NCBI GenBank assembly: GCA_900618065.1
Contig: UYIL01000003.1
Coordinates: 2,046,001 to 2,110,000 of the forward strand
Direction: 5' to 3'
From: Streptococcus thermophilus
GTDB taxonomy: Bacteria > Actinomycetota > Actinomycetes > Mycobacteriales > Mycobacteriaceae
Length of the DNA: 64,000 nt
Positions 12,501-19,822 of this stretch are shown here, in pieces; position 1 is the stretch's first letter; the number at the start of each line of letters is the position of its first letter. The translations under genes and the position numbers were made by a program. The notes below the pieces were generated by a model. That model did not search any database, was not told where the DNA came from, and saw only the letters and a program-made list of their open reading frames with translations.

Positions 12501-13535
12501 CGTTTCGGTCTCAGGGTCTATCACAGCGAGTTCCCAACCGGGTGTGGGACGGCCGATTCTGACAGGTTCGTCAGTTTCGAGGCGTTCCATTCTGTGGCCT
12601 GAGCAGATGACTGTGGTTTCGGTCGGCCCGTAGGTGTTCCACAATTCGCGTCCGGGCGCGACGAGCCGGTTCACCAGTTCTTTAGGCAGCGCTTCCCCAC
12701 CGAAGATGAGAAGACGGACCGCGCTGAGGGATTCGGTGGGCCAGAAGGACGCGAGCGTGGGCACGGTCGAAACCGCGGTGATTTCACGCTCGGTGATCCA
12801 CTGTCCCAGCGCGTCTGCCGAGCGGACAATGTCGCGCGGGGCAGCGACCAAGGTTGCACCGTACCGCCATGCCAGCCACATTTCCTCGCACGAAGCATCA
12901 AAGGCGACAGACAGGCCGGCCATCACGCGATCTTGCGGGCCAAGCGGGGCGTCCACCAGATACATCCGGGCTTCGGCGTCAACCAGGGCAGCTGCAGAGC
13001 GGTGGCTCACCGCGACACCTTTCGGCTTACCGGTAGAACCTGAGGTGAAAATAATCCATGCATCATTGCCGAGCCCCGGACGTCCGGGCTCCACCTGTGC
13101 GCCGACTTCACGGTGCATGGTCAGCATCAGTCGCGCACCGTACACCGCCGCGACGTCGGCTTCTTCCCACACGGTTGTGGCACGTGTGTCTGGGTCGTCC
13201 CAGTCGACGGGCACGTAAGCGGCCCCGGCGCACAAGGTTGCAAGGATTGCCACGTAGAGGTCGGTCGTTCCAGACGGCACGCGAATGCCAACGCGATCAC
13301 CGACACCGATTCCGTGACGGGCGAGAATCTGGACCTGCTCGTCGATTCTTTCGGCAAGCTCCCGGTAGGTCAGTGAGCCGTCAGACCCTGACAGCGCAGG
13401 AGCCTCTGGAAACTGGTTGACCGTTTCCAGGAAGATGTCCACCAACGTCCTGGGTTCAGGGACTTCCTCGACACCGTAGATAGCGAGGGACGGATCGTCG
13501 AACCCGTTCAGCGCCCTATTGGCCTCTGTATGCAC
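9549..13535 (-). CDS. Pls/PosA-type nonribosomal peptide synthetase (poly-lysine synthetase-like)
   Basis: 1328 residues, close to the roughly 1319 of Streptomyces albulus poly-epsilon-lysine synthetase as I recall it. Order: adenylation domain (about 25-500) with IIFTSGSTGKPKG (161-173), NTYGPTETT (300-308), YRTGDLV (387-393), GRTDDQIKFGGRRMELGEID and KTSGKVDRG; carrier domain with FFEHGGSS (pantetheine Ser 546); then six membrane segments (near 605-635, 640-660, 848-875, 885-915, 1090-1112, 1127-1155) alternating with three soluble modules containing left-handed beta-helix hexapeptide repeats. No classical condensation or thioesterase domain. Pocket residues D213 A214 E217 S256 I277 G279 T301 V309 I310 K493, aligned by eye to GrsA, resemble a lysine code. 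GTG start with AGGAGGT four bases upstream. Confidence 0.9.
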   Translation of the reverse strand: MHTEANRALNGFDDPSLAIYGVEEVPEPRTLVDIFLETVNQFPEAPALSGSDGSLTYRELAERIDEQVQILARHGIGVGDRVGIRVPSGTTDLYVAILATLCAGAAYVPVDWDDPDTRATTVWEEADVAAVYGARLMLTMHREVGAQVEPGRPGLGNDAWIIFTSGSTGKPKGVAVSHRSAAALVDAEARMYLVDAPLGPQDRVMAGLSVAFDASCEEMWLAWRYGATLVAAPRDIVRSADALGQWITEREITAVSTVPTLASFWPTESLSAVRLLIFGGEALPKELVNRLVAPGRELWNTYGPTETTVICSGHRMERLETDEPVRIGRPTPGWELAVIDPETETPVEWGQSGELVVTGVGLGRYLDPAKDAEKYAPIPALGWDRAYRTGDLVVAEPDGLIFAGRTDDQIKFGGRRMELGEIDRALASTPGISAAAAAKKTTAAGSDIIVGYVVAEGDIDLQEVRAHLSTVLPGGIAPSICVMDSLPMKTSGKVDRGALPWPLPDSGEVTAGLSPELHWLAGKWADQLGPVPLEADSNFFEHGGSSVALAKLAVDLRADYPALDIGALYDNPTLEAMAAYVDTLNVTLEPRPTPQEIPWWTGIFQFLWVCGIYLVNAARYVVGSLLVVWALDVFLNAPWVPALPFWPLLIGWLVLFSLPGKVAQATVVSRLLTIGVRPGEYLRGGWTHMRVWAAERYVTYLKLETLLGTPMAPLFYRLLGNSVGSNGELAAMPPVTGLARIGDGVSLEQEVDISGHWIDGDRFILGSIDIEDGVRIGLRTFVTPNTRIGANAEILSGSCASGVVASGRLHGGSPLADRGEAGLTWPDLSPEEAAQRGSVTLVNRFERALIFAAGMAWMTLLPVLASLPGILLIYPWVSDRDRYQSVFPILAAWTPIFILVAMVTWLALVVLSVRFCSVFIQPGYFPQRSTTGWAVWMTHTLLQKTLTSTYFMYAGWLTPAFLRILGARVGENTEISTVETIPHLTSIGDRCFLADHSLCSAARQGNGWVHLGTTVVSDGSFVGNSGIVGADHDLPEDALIAVLSSSPHRPGRGTSWLGRTIREIPRAHVEADLAHTFRPPRYLKLARAVVEAFRILPIMVTAYLDLFIVWTLTEIYMRAGMGQSGFNAVLVWSFPVVLAAGVIASIVPIIAKWLLVGRFKSGDHTLFSTFVWRGELVDNFAELLAVPSLIRMSLGSPMHNLWLRMMGCRIGKHVWCESWWLPEFDLITLGDRSTVNRGTVLQTHLFHDRVMSLETVELGMGATLGPNSFLLPGSSLGERTTIEPGSLVLRNDGIPADTVWSGNPVAHVKPADDQSGTAHSSDAHFSTV

Positions 13536-13821
13536 CGCAACCTCCTAGTGCAATCCTCAACTGACAGCAGTGGGTAACGCCGTTGACCCCCTGACATGAG
13601 ACGCAGAACTCCAACGGATCACTACTGCCTTATACATAAATTAGCCAGTGCTTAAAAACGTATAAGGGTGTCCATTTAAGCAGTTCGTTACCGTGATTAT
13701 CAACCCATTGAGGATCCAGGATCAATGCATTCGCGCGAAATCGGCGGGAATTCAACGCAAGAGCTTGGAGAATTCTAAGGCCGTTGCCAGTTCGTGATCA
13801 GAAGACTCAGTATCGTGTGTT
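13536..13821. promoter_or_regulatory. AT-richer intergenic region upstream of the pls-like gene
   Basis: 286 bases between wecA and the Pls-like gene, clearly richer in A/T than its surroundings (TAAATTAGCC, TATACG, TTTAAG, GTGATTATCAAC). No gene recognised. On the minus strand TATAAG/TTATAC boxes could serve as -10 elements for the pls block. Inference: the synthetase has its own promoter and is not simply read through from wecA. Confidence 0.45.
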
Positions 13822-14967
13822 CTATGTCTCGGATTGGGGGCCAATCTTTCCCCGCATCCATGGCACCGAGGTAGCCACGACCGCCATCACAAGCGCAATC
13901 ACCGTGAACGCGGCCGCGTATCGTGCAGGCACGATTGAGAAACTCACGGCCCCGAATGCGATCGCGGACACCCACATGTACAGCACGAGCACAGTGCGCC
14001 GGTGGGTGTGGCCAAGTGCGAGGAGGCGGTGGTGGATGTGTTGCCGGTCCGCGGAGAATGGGCTCTTGCCCTGAGAAACGCGGCGGATGACAGCCATGAT
14101 CAAATCGATCACCGGCAGCGCGATCGCGGCCACAACGACAATGAACGGGCTGATCAACGCCACAAAATCGGCCGTGCCGTAGAGAGACATGTTGATCTTG
14201 CCGGACGCTGAGATAGATGCCGCCGCCAGCAGCAACCCGATGAGCATCGCCCCGGTGTCGCCCATGAAGATCCGGGCGGGCTCAAAATTGTGCGGCAGGA
14301 TTCCGCCGCAGATTCCCACCAAACCCGCGCAGATAATGGCCGGCGGGTAAGCAGAGACCGCGCCACCCTGGTCGTGCAGCACGGTTAGGGAGAACACCAG
14401 GATAGCTCCCCCGGCGATGAGCCCCAGCCCGGCGCACAGGCCGTCGATGCCGTCGACGAAGTTGAAGGCATTGATCAAGGTCACTGTGATCAACGTGGAG
14501 ACAACAATGCCGAGGGTCTGGTCGAGAATGAGTGTGGTTCCACCACCGAACGGCAGGTAGATGACGTTGAAGGACAATCCGAGCACTGCCATGGTCACAG
14601 CCGCGAGAACTTGACCGGCGAACTTCGGCAGCGCACCGAGTTCGTATAGGTCGTCGATGACACCCACCACGACGATCAGGAAAGCGCCGATGACCACAGC
14701 TGTCATTTCCGGCGTGACTGGAGCGAATCCCCGGGTGAGTGCAGGCAATTGCATGGCCAAGAAGACCGCGGACAGGAACCCGGTGAACATGGCCACTCCC
14801 CCAAGGCTCGGGGTGGGCTGAGTGTGCACGTCGCGCTCGCGGATTTCGGCCACGCGTCCAGTGCGGACGAGTATCGAGCGCACAGGACCTGTGGCCAGGT
14901 AGGTGATCGCCGCGGCGACGAGGATCACCAGACCCAGCTCGCGGAGCGGGACACCGGCACCGGACAT
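13822..14967 (-). CDS. wecA: WecA-like polyprenyl-phosphate sugar-1-phosphate transferase
   Basis: 381 residues with about eleven membrane helices. Transfers a HexNAc-1-phosphate (GlcNAc in mycobacteria) from UDP to decaprenyl phosphate, the first step of the galactan linker of the mycolic-acid cell wall. MraY/WecA family motifs: VIDDLYELGALPKF (Asp105-Asp106), NAFNFVDGIDGL (166-177), GDTGA (236-240) and the cytoplasmic HIHHRLL (310-316). Starts directly after the tsaC stop. Its usual actinobacterial neighbours are tsaC upstream and atp genes downstream; here the pls block intervenes. Confidence 0.92.
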   Translation of the reverse strand: MSGAGVPLRELGLVILVAAAITYLATGPVRSILVRTGRVAEIRERDVHTQPTPSLGGVAMFTGFLSAVFLAMQLPALTRGFAPVTPEMTAVVIGAFLIVVVGVIDDLYELGALPKFAGQVLAAVTMAVLGLSFNVIYLPFGGGTTLILDQTLGIVVSTLITVTLINAFNFVDGIDGLCAGLGLIAGGAILVFSLTVLHDQGGAVSAYPPAIICAGLVGICGGILPHNFEPARIFMGDTGAMLIGLLLAAASISASGKINMSLYGTADFVALISPFIVVVAAIALPVIDLIMAVIRRVSQGKSPFSADRQHIHHRLLALGHTHRRTVLVLYMWVSAIAFGAVSFSIVPARYAAAFTVIALVMAVVATSVPWMRGKIGPQSET

Positions 14968-15633
14968 TTAACGGTCTTTCCGTCGCAGCTGATCAGGTGT
15001 CATTCCTAACACCTCGCCGATCCGCTCCGGCGAGATCGCACCTTCGCGCAAGATCACCGGACTGGGTCCGGAAATGTCAATGATGGTGGACGGCTCCCCC
15101 ACTTCCGCCTTGCCGCCGTCCAGGTAAACCTGCACGGCCTCACCGAACTGGTTACGCGCGCCCAGAGCTGTCACGGGCGGGGCCTCACCGGAGATGTTCG
15201 CGCTGGATACAGCCATGGGTCCGGTCTCGCGTAGCAGCTCGATCGCCACCGGCTGGAGCGGCATGCGCAGCAGCACGGTGCCTCGCGTGTCCCCCAGGTT
15301 CCACGGTAAGGAGGGCGCTTCCGGCACGACGATAGACAGCCCACCAGGCCAGAAGGCCTCCACGAGCGTCTTCGCGGTATCGGTGAATTCGCGCACGAGC
15401 CCTTGAATCGTGGTCCACGATCCAACCAGCACTGGCACCGGCATGTCCGGACCGCGACGTTTAGTGGCTAACAGCTTCGCACACGCATCCGGGTTGAACG
15501 CGTCGGCACCGATGCCGTATACCGTGTCGGTCGGGATGACCACACACTGCCCTGCGCGGACTGCGTCAGTCGCCGCTTCAATGCCATCCTTGCGGCCTTG
15601 AGGGTCGAGGCAGTCGTAGACTCTGCTCGGCAT
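14968..15633 (-). CDS. tsaC: L-threonylcarbamoyladenylate synthase
   Basis: Makes threonylcarbamoyl-AMP from Thr, bicarbonate and ATP for the t6A37 tRNA modification. 221 residues from an ATG with AAGGGA eight bases upstream; the frame is open 16 codons further but without a ribosome site. Sua5/YciO/YrdC fold signatures: VVIPTDTVYGIGADAFN, the KRRGPDMPVPVLV loop, and the SSANISGE segment. Overlaps neither neighbour: 13 bases after prmC, directly before wecA. Confidence 0.93.
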   Translation of the reverse strand: MPSRVYDCLDPQGRKDGIEAATDAVRAGQCVVIPTDTVYGIGADAFNPDACAKLLATKRRGPDMPVPVLVGSWTTIQGLVREFTDTAKTLVEAFWPGGLSIVVPEAPSLPWNLGDTRGTVLLRMPLQPVAIELLRETGPMAVSSANISGEAPPVTALGARNQFGEAVQVYLDGGKAEVGEPSTIIDISGPSPVILREGAISPERIGEVLGMTPDQLRRKDR

Positions 15634-15646
15634 CTGCGAATCCCTT

Positions 15647-16582
15647 CTAGTCGATCTCTCGTAGTTTACTCGCCGTGACAAACCGGTTCCGGCCGGTTAG
15701 GTCAGCGAGGTTATTCACGCACTCAAACGCCCCATGCTTTTCGACGAGCTCACGCGTCACTCCCGCTGTCGCATCGTCATGCTCAATCCCGAGCTTTCCA
15801 CCCGGGGATAGGAGGCGCGCTGCTACAGGGATGAGACCGCGGATAGCGTCCATCCCGTCAACGCCGGAGAAGACTGCCTCCGGCGGGTCGTGGTAAATCT
15901 CGGGCTGCAGCACGCCGGATTCCTCCGGCTCAAACGGAACGTACGGTGGGTTCGCCACAACGAGGCCGACTTTGCCGGAGTACTCCTCCAACAGGTGCGG
16001 GTCGGTCATGTCGCCGGGGATGATCCGGATCTCGGCGCCACGGCCGCCGTGCTCCTCGGCGTTAGCTTGGGCCACGGTGAGCGCAGCGGGCGACTTCTCC
16101 ACGCCAATGACCAGCTCCGCGTCAACGCGTTGCGCAATGTAGATCGCCAATGCGCCCGAGCCGGTACCTAAGTCCACGACGACCGGCTGAAAATCAGGGT
16201 CGGCAATCTCGTCGTCGGTGAGACTGTCGAGATACTCCGCGAATGCAGCGACGGCCCATTCCGCCAAGACCTCGGTCTCTGGCCGCGGAATGAACACGCC
16301 CGGACCCACCGAAAGATCGTGGATCCCGAACGGTGCCGTGCCGATAATGTGTTGCAGCGGCTCGCGCTTTTCCCGGCGAGATACCGCCTCGTCGAATTGG
16401 GCGAAAAACCCGTCCGGGATTTCCGAGGGGGACGTGAACGGCAAAGTGGTGTGGCTGGAGACGTCGAGAAGCGATGCGGCGATGAAGCGCGCATCGTAGG
16501 ATGGCGACGCCACTCCTGCCTCGGTGAACCTGCGCTCCGCTGCCGACACTGCGTCGGCGAGCTCTGACGAGTTCCAGCGCAC
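15647..16582 (-). CDS. prmC: Peptide chain release factor N5-glutamine methyltransferase
   Basis: Methylates the Gln of the GGQ motif in release factors, using SAM. 311 residues. N-terminal helical RF-binding domain with LQHIIGTAPF and FIPRPETEVL; Rossmann domain with VDLGTGSGA (137-144) and the catalytic NPPY (211-214). GTG start with AAGGAG about nine bases upstream. It follows prfA, its substrate gene, by 11 bases. Confidence 0.95.
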   Translation of the reverse strand: MRWNSSELADAVSAAERRFTEAGVASPSYDARFIAASLLDVSSHTTLPFTSPSEIPDGFFAQFDEAVSRREKREPLQHIIGTAPFGIHDLSVGPGVFIPRPETEVLAEWAVAAFAEYLDSLTDDEIADPDFQPVVVDLGTGSGALAIYIAQRVDAELVIGVEKSPAALTVAQANAEEHGGRGAEIRIIPGDMTDPHLLEEYSGKVGLVVANPPYVPFEPEESGVLQPEIYHDPPEAVFSGVDGMDAIRGLIPVAARLLSPGGKLGIEHDDATAGVTRELVEKHGAFECVNNLADLTGRNRFVTASKLREID

Positions 16583-16593
16583 CTTGCGTCTCC

Positions 16594-17676
16594 TTACTGC
16601 TCTGCTTCGAGGCGCTCCTGGCGCTCGTGGGTCTGCAGCGCGGTGATGATGTCGTCCATGTTGCCGTCGAGCACCGCGTCCAAGTTGTTCGACTTGTAGT
16701 TGATGCGGTGGTCCGAAATGCGGTTCTCCGGCCAGTTGTAGGTGCGAATGCGCTCAGAGCGGTCCATAGTGCGGACCTGGGATGCACGGCCCTCTGCCGC
16801 CTCGGCTTCCGCCTTCTCACGCTCGAGCTGCTCCAGACGAGCCTGGAGCACCTGCATCGCGCGGGCGCGGTTCTGGATCTGGGAGCGCTCCTTCTGGCAC
16901 GTCACCACAATGCCCGTAGGAAGGTGCGTGATGCGCACAGCGGAGTCGGTCGTGTTCACGCCTTGGCCGCCCTTACCGGAGGACCGGTAGACATCGACGC
17001 GCAGGTCTTTTTCATCGATGTCGACGGCTTCGACCTCCTCCGGCTCCGGGTAGACCAGCACGCCGGCAGCAGACGTCTGGATGCGTCCCTGCGACTCGGT
17101 CACCGGGATGCGCTGAACGCGGTGGACACCGCCCTCAAACTTGAGCATTGCCCACGCACCGTCGCGGGAGGGGTTTTTCGCCTTCACAGCAACAGTCATG
17201 TCCTTGACTCCACCCAGGTCAGACTCGGACAGGTCGAGGACATCCCATGACAGACCAGCCTTTTCCGCATACTTTTGGTACATGCGCGCCAAATCGCCAG
17301 CAAACAGCGCGGCTTCCTCGCCGCCGGCACCGGCCTTGATCTCCATGATCACGTCATCGGCGTCGTGCTCGTCGCGGGGAGCGAGCAAGTCTGCCAGCTC
17401 CTCTTCAAGGCGGACAATCTCGCCTTCGAGGCGCGTGGCCTCTTCAGCGAACTCCTTGTCTTCGGCCGCCATCTCTTGGGCAGCCTCCAAGTCCTCACGA
17501 GCCTGGGTCAGCTCGTTGTTGACGTTGATGATCGGCTGGAGCTGCGCGTAGCGCTTCGACAGCTTGCGGAAGAGATCCTGGTCGCCGACGACCTCCGGGT
17601 CACCCATTTGGGCTTGGATGCCCTGGTATTCGGAGATGTAATCGTCGACAAGCGAAACCTGCGTGTTACCTGCCAT
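16594..17676 (-). CDS. prfA: Peptide chain release factor 1
   Basis: Recognises UAA and UAG and triggers peptide release. 360 residues. GGQ at 236-238 in [17 protein letters not shown]; the stop-codon reading tripeptide is PVT (191-193, in [10 protein letters not shown]), the RF1 type rather than RF2. ATG start with GAGGAG upstream overlapping the end of rho; directly follows the rho stop. Confidence 0.97.
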   Translation of the reverse strand: MAGNTQVSLVDDYISEYQGIQAQMGDPEVVGDQDLFRKLSKRYAQLQPIINVNNELTQAREDLEAAQEMAAEDKEFAEEATRLEGEIVRLEEELADLLAPRDEHDADDVIMEIKAGAGGEEAALFAGDLARMYQKYAEKAGLSWDVLDLSESDLGGVKDMTVAVKAKNPSRDGAWAMLKFEGGVHRVQRIPVTESQGRIQTSAAGVLVYPEPEEVEAVDIDEKDLRVDVYRSSGKGGQGVNTTDSAVRITHLPTGIVVTCQKERSQIQNRARAMQVLQARLEQLEREKAEAEAAEGRASQVRTMDRSERIRTYNWPENRISDHRINYKSNNLDAVLDGNMDDIITALQTHERQERLEAEQ

Positions 17677-19566
17677 TTACTGGTACTCCTCGGTTTCCGT
17701 GTCGGCCGCCATCGGCGCGGACTGAGCCACGCCGACCAAGAACTCGCCGTTGTTCTTCGTCTTCTTCAACTGCTTGATCAAAAGGTCAATCGCCGCCTGC
17801 GGATCCAGCGCGGAAAGGATACGGCGCAGCTTGTGCATGACGCGGGCCTCCTCCGGTGCGAGCAGCAGCTCGTCCTTGCGGGTGCCAGACGGATTGACGT
17901 CAACCGCCGGGAAAACGCGGCGCTCGGCGATCTTCCGGTCCAGCTTGAGCTCAGCGTTGCCGGTGCCCTTGAACTCCTCGAAGATCACGGTGTCGCCGGC
18001 GGAACCGGTCTCAACCATTGCGGTAGCGATGATGGTCAGCGAACCACCGTCTTCGATGTTGCGCGCTGCACCCAGGAAACGCTTCGGCGGGTAGAGCGCG
18101 TTGGAGTCCACACCACCGGAGAGGATGCGGCCCGACGCTGGCGAGGAGTTGTTGTACGCGCGGCCCAGGCGGGTGATGGAATCCAGCAGGACAACAACGT
18201 CCTGGCCCATCTCCACCAGGCGCTTCGCACGCTCGATGGCCAGCTCGGCGACAGCGGTGTGCTCGCTCGGCGGGCGGTCGAAAGTCGATGCGATGACCTC
18301 GCCCTTAACGGAGCGCTGCATGTCCGTGACTTCCTCCGGGCGCTCGTCAACCAGGACGACCATGAGGTAGCACTCCGGGTTGTTGTGCGCGATCGCGTTG
18401 GCGATGTTCTGCAGAATCGTCGTCTTACCGGCCTTCGGCGGGGACACGATCAAAGCACGCTGGCCCTTACCAATAGGCATGACTAGATCGATCACACGCG
18501 TGGTCAGGATGTTCGGCTCGGTTTCCAGGCGCAGGCGCTGGTTCGGGTACAGCGGGGTGAGCTTGTGGAACTCGGCGCGCTGCTTCGCATCGTCCACCTC
18601 CATCCCGTTGACCGTGTCCACCCGAACCAGCTGGTTGTAGCGCTGGCGGTTACGGCCCGAACCGTGCGTGTGGCCCTGGCCGTTAGCCCGGACCTGACCG
18701 ATCACAGCGTCACCAGAGCGCAGGCCGCAGCGGCGGACCAGGTTGTTGTTAATGAACACGTCAGCCTGGCTGGCGCGGTAACCAGTGGTGCGGACAAAGG
18801 CGGCGTTGTTGTCGACGATGTCGACGATTCCCGCGATCTCCTGCAGATCCTCTGGATCGAAGTCCTGGTTGTTGTTACCGCCGCCCTGGTTGTTGCCGTT
18901 GTTGCCGCCTCCCTGGTTGTTGCCGTCGCGGTTGCGGCGGTTCCGGCGGTTGCGGCGTCCTCGGCGACCGCCACCCTCGCCGTCGCGGTTGTTATCGCGG
19001 TTATTGTTCTGGCGGTTGTTGCCGCCCTGGTTGTCGCGGTTGTCACGGTTGCCACCGTCGTCGTTGTCGTTATTGCGCTCGTTGTTGTGGTCGCGATCGT
19101 TGCGGTTGTCGCGTTGACCGTGGTCGCCGGCCTGCTGCTCATCGTGCTGGTCGTTGCGGTCGCCGCGCTGCTCGGCACGGTTCTCGTGCTTCGCGCGGTT
19201 GCGGCGGGCACGGCGGGCCGCGGAACGGGATTCGTAGCGTTGCTCGTCGGAGTCTGCGCCGTTGTCGTCCGAGCCAGACTTGTCCGAACCAGACTCATCC
19301 GAGCCAGACTCCTTTTGCCCCGGCTGGTTTTGCTCGTTCTGCTTGTCCGGCTGCTCGCCGGATGCCTCAGCGGCGGCCTGTTCGGAGGCGCGCTGCTTGG
19401 CGCGCTGCGGCACGTTTCCGGTGGTGATGGCTTCAATCAGTTCGCCCTTGCGCAGGGCGGAGGTCCCCCGAAGGCCCTTTTCAGCAGCGATCTTGCGCAG
19501 CTCAGGCAGCTTCAGCGAAGCAAGGTCTTGGCGGTCCTGGCCCGCTGCGTTGTCCGTATCGGTCAC
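17677..19566 (-). CDS. rho: Transcription termination factor Rho with a long disordered insert
   Basis: Hexameric RNA helicase that ends transcription. 629 residues, far longer than the 419 of E. coli. Rho N-terminal helix bundle (about 12-50), then a hydrophilic low-complexity region (about 53-235) first rich in Glu/Gln/Ser/Asp and then Asn/Asp/Arg/Gly, the RNA-binding core, and the ATPase with SPPKAGKTT (375-383) and the conserved VLVDERPEEVTDMQRSV block. Such inserts are known in actinobacterial Rho. GTG start, AAAGGA upstream. First gene of the rho-prfA-prmC-tsaC-wecA run. Confidence 0.97.
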   Translation of the reverse strand: MTDTDNAAGQDRQDLASLKLPELRKIAAEKGLRGTSALRKGELIEAITTGNVPQRAKQRASEQAAAEASGEQPDKQNEQNQPGQKESGSDESGSDKSGSDDNGADSDEQRYESRSAARRARRNRAKHENRAEQRGDRNDQHDEQQAGDHGQRDNRNDRDHNNERNNDNDDGGNRDNRDNQGGNNRQNNNRDNNRDGEGGGRRGRRNRRNRRNRDGNNQGGGNNGNNQGGGNNNQDFDPEDLQEIAGIVDIVDNNAAFVRTTGYRASQADVFINNNLVRRCGLRSGDAVIGQVRANGQGHTHGSGRNRQRYNQLVRVDTVNGMEVDDAKQRAEFHKLTPLYPNQRLRLETEPNILTTRVIDLVMPIGKGQRALIVSPPKAGKTTILQNIANAIAHNNPECYLMVVLVDERPEEVTDMQRSVKGEVIASTFDRPPSEHTAVAELAIERAKRLVEMGQDVVVLLDSITRLGRAYNNSSPASGRILSGGVDSNALYPPKRFLGAARNIEDGGSLTIIATAMVETGSAGDTVIFEEFKGTGNAELKLDRKIAERRVFPAVDVNPSGTRKDELLLAPEEARVMHKLRRILSALDPQAAIDLLIKQLKKTKNNGEFLVGVAQSAPMAADTETEEYQ

Positions 19567-19809
19567 GGAAGTCCTTTCGTCTTATTGTTCACCGCGTCGC
19601 ATCACGCGGTGTGGACGTGGCTCGTTTGCCCGGGGGCTTCAAACGTCGCTAAGCATTTGAAGGCGCACTTTGAAGTGACAGCCCGGAGAAAGATTGATCG
19701 GACGCACGGCCAAAAATGGCGGTATAGGGAGCGCAAAGAATGCCACTCGGGTCGCGATCTGCCGTTCAGTGTAACCCACGCCCACCACAATCGGGCAACG
19801 TGGTCGCGC

Positions 19810-19815
19810 TAGAGT
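19810..19815 (+). promoter_or_regulatory. -10 box TAGAGT, leaderless start for acyl-CoA synthetase gene
   Basis: TAGAGT fits the actinobacterial -10 pattern TAnnnT and ends seven bases before an ATG, so transcription would begin at or next to the start codon. No clear -35 box and no ribosome site are visible. Inference. Confidence 0.55.
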
Positions 19816-19822
19816 GTACAGC

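Noticed and set aside
18565..19812. 415-codon plus-strand frame, Val/Ala-rich and apparently membrane-like
   Set aside because: It is the complement of the Asn/Asp/Arg repeats in rho; its hydrophobic look is an artefact of the codon complement.
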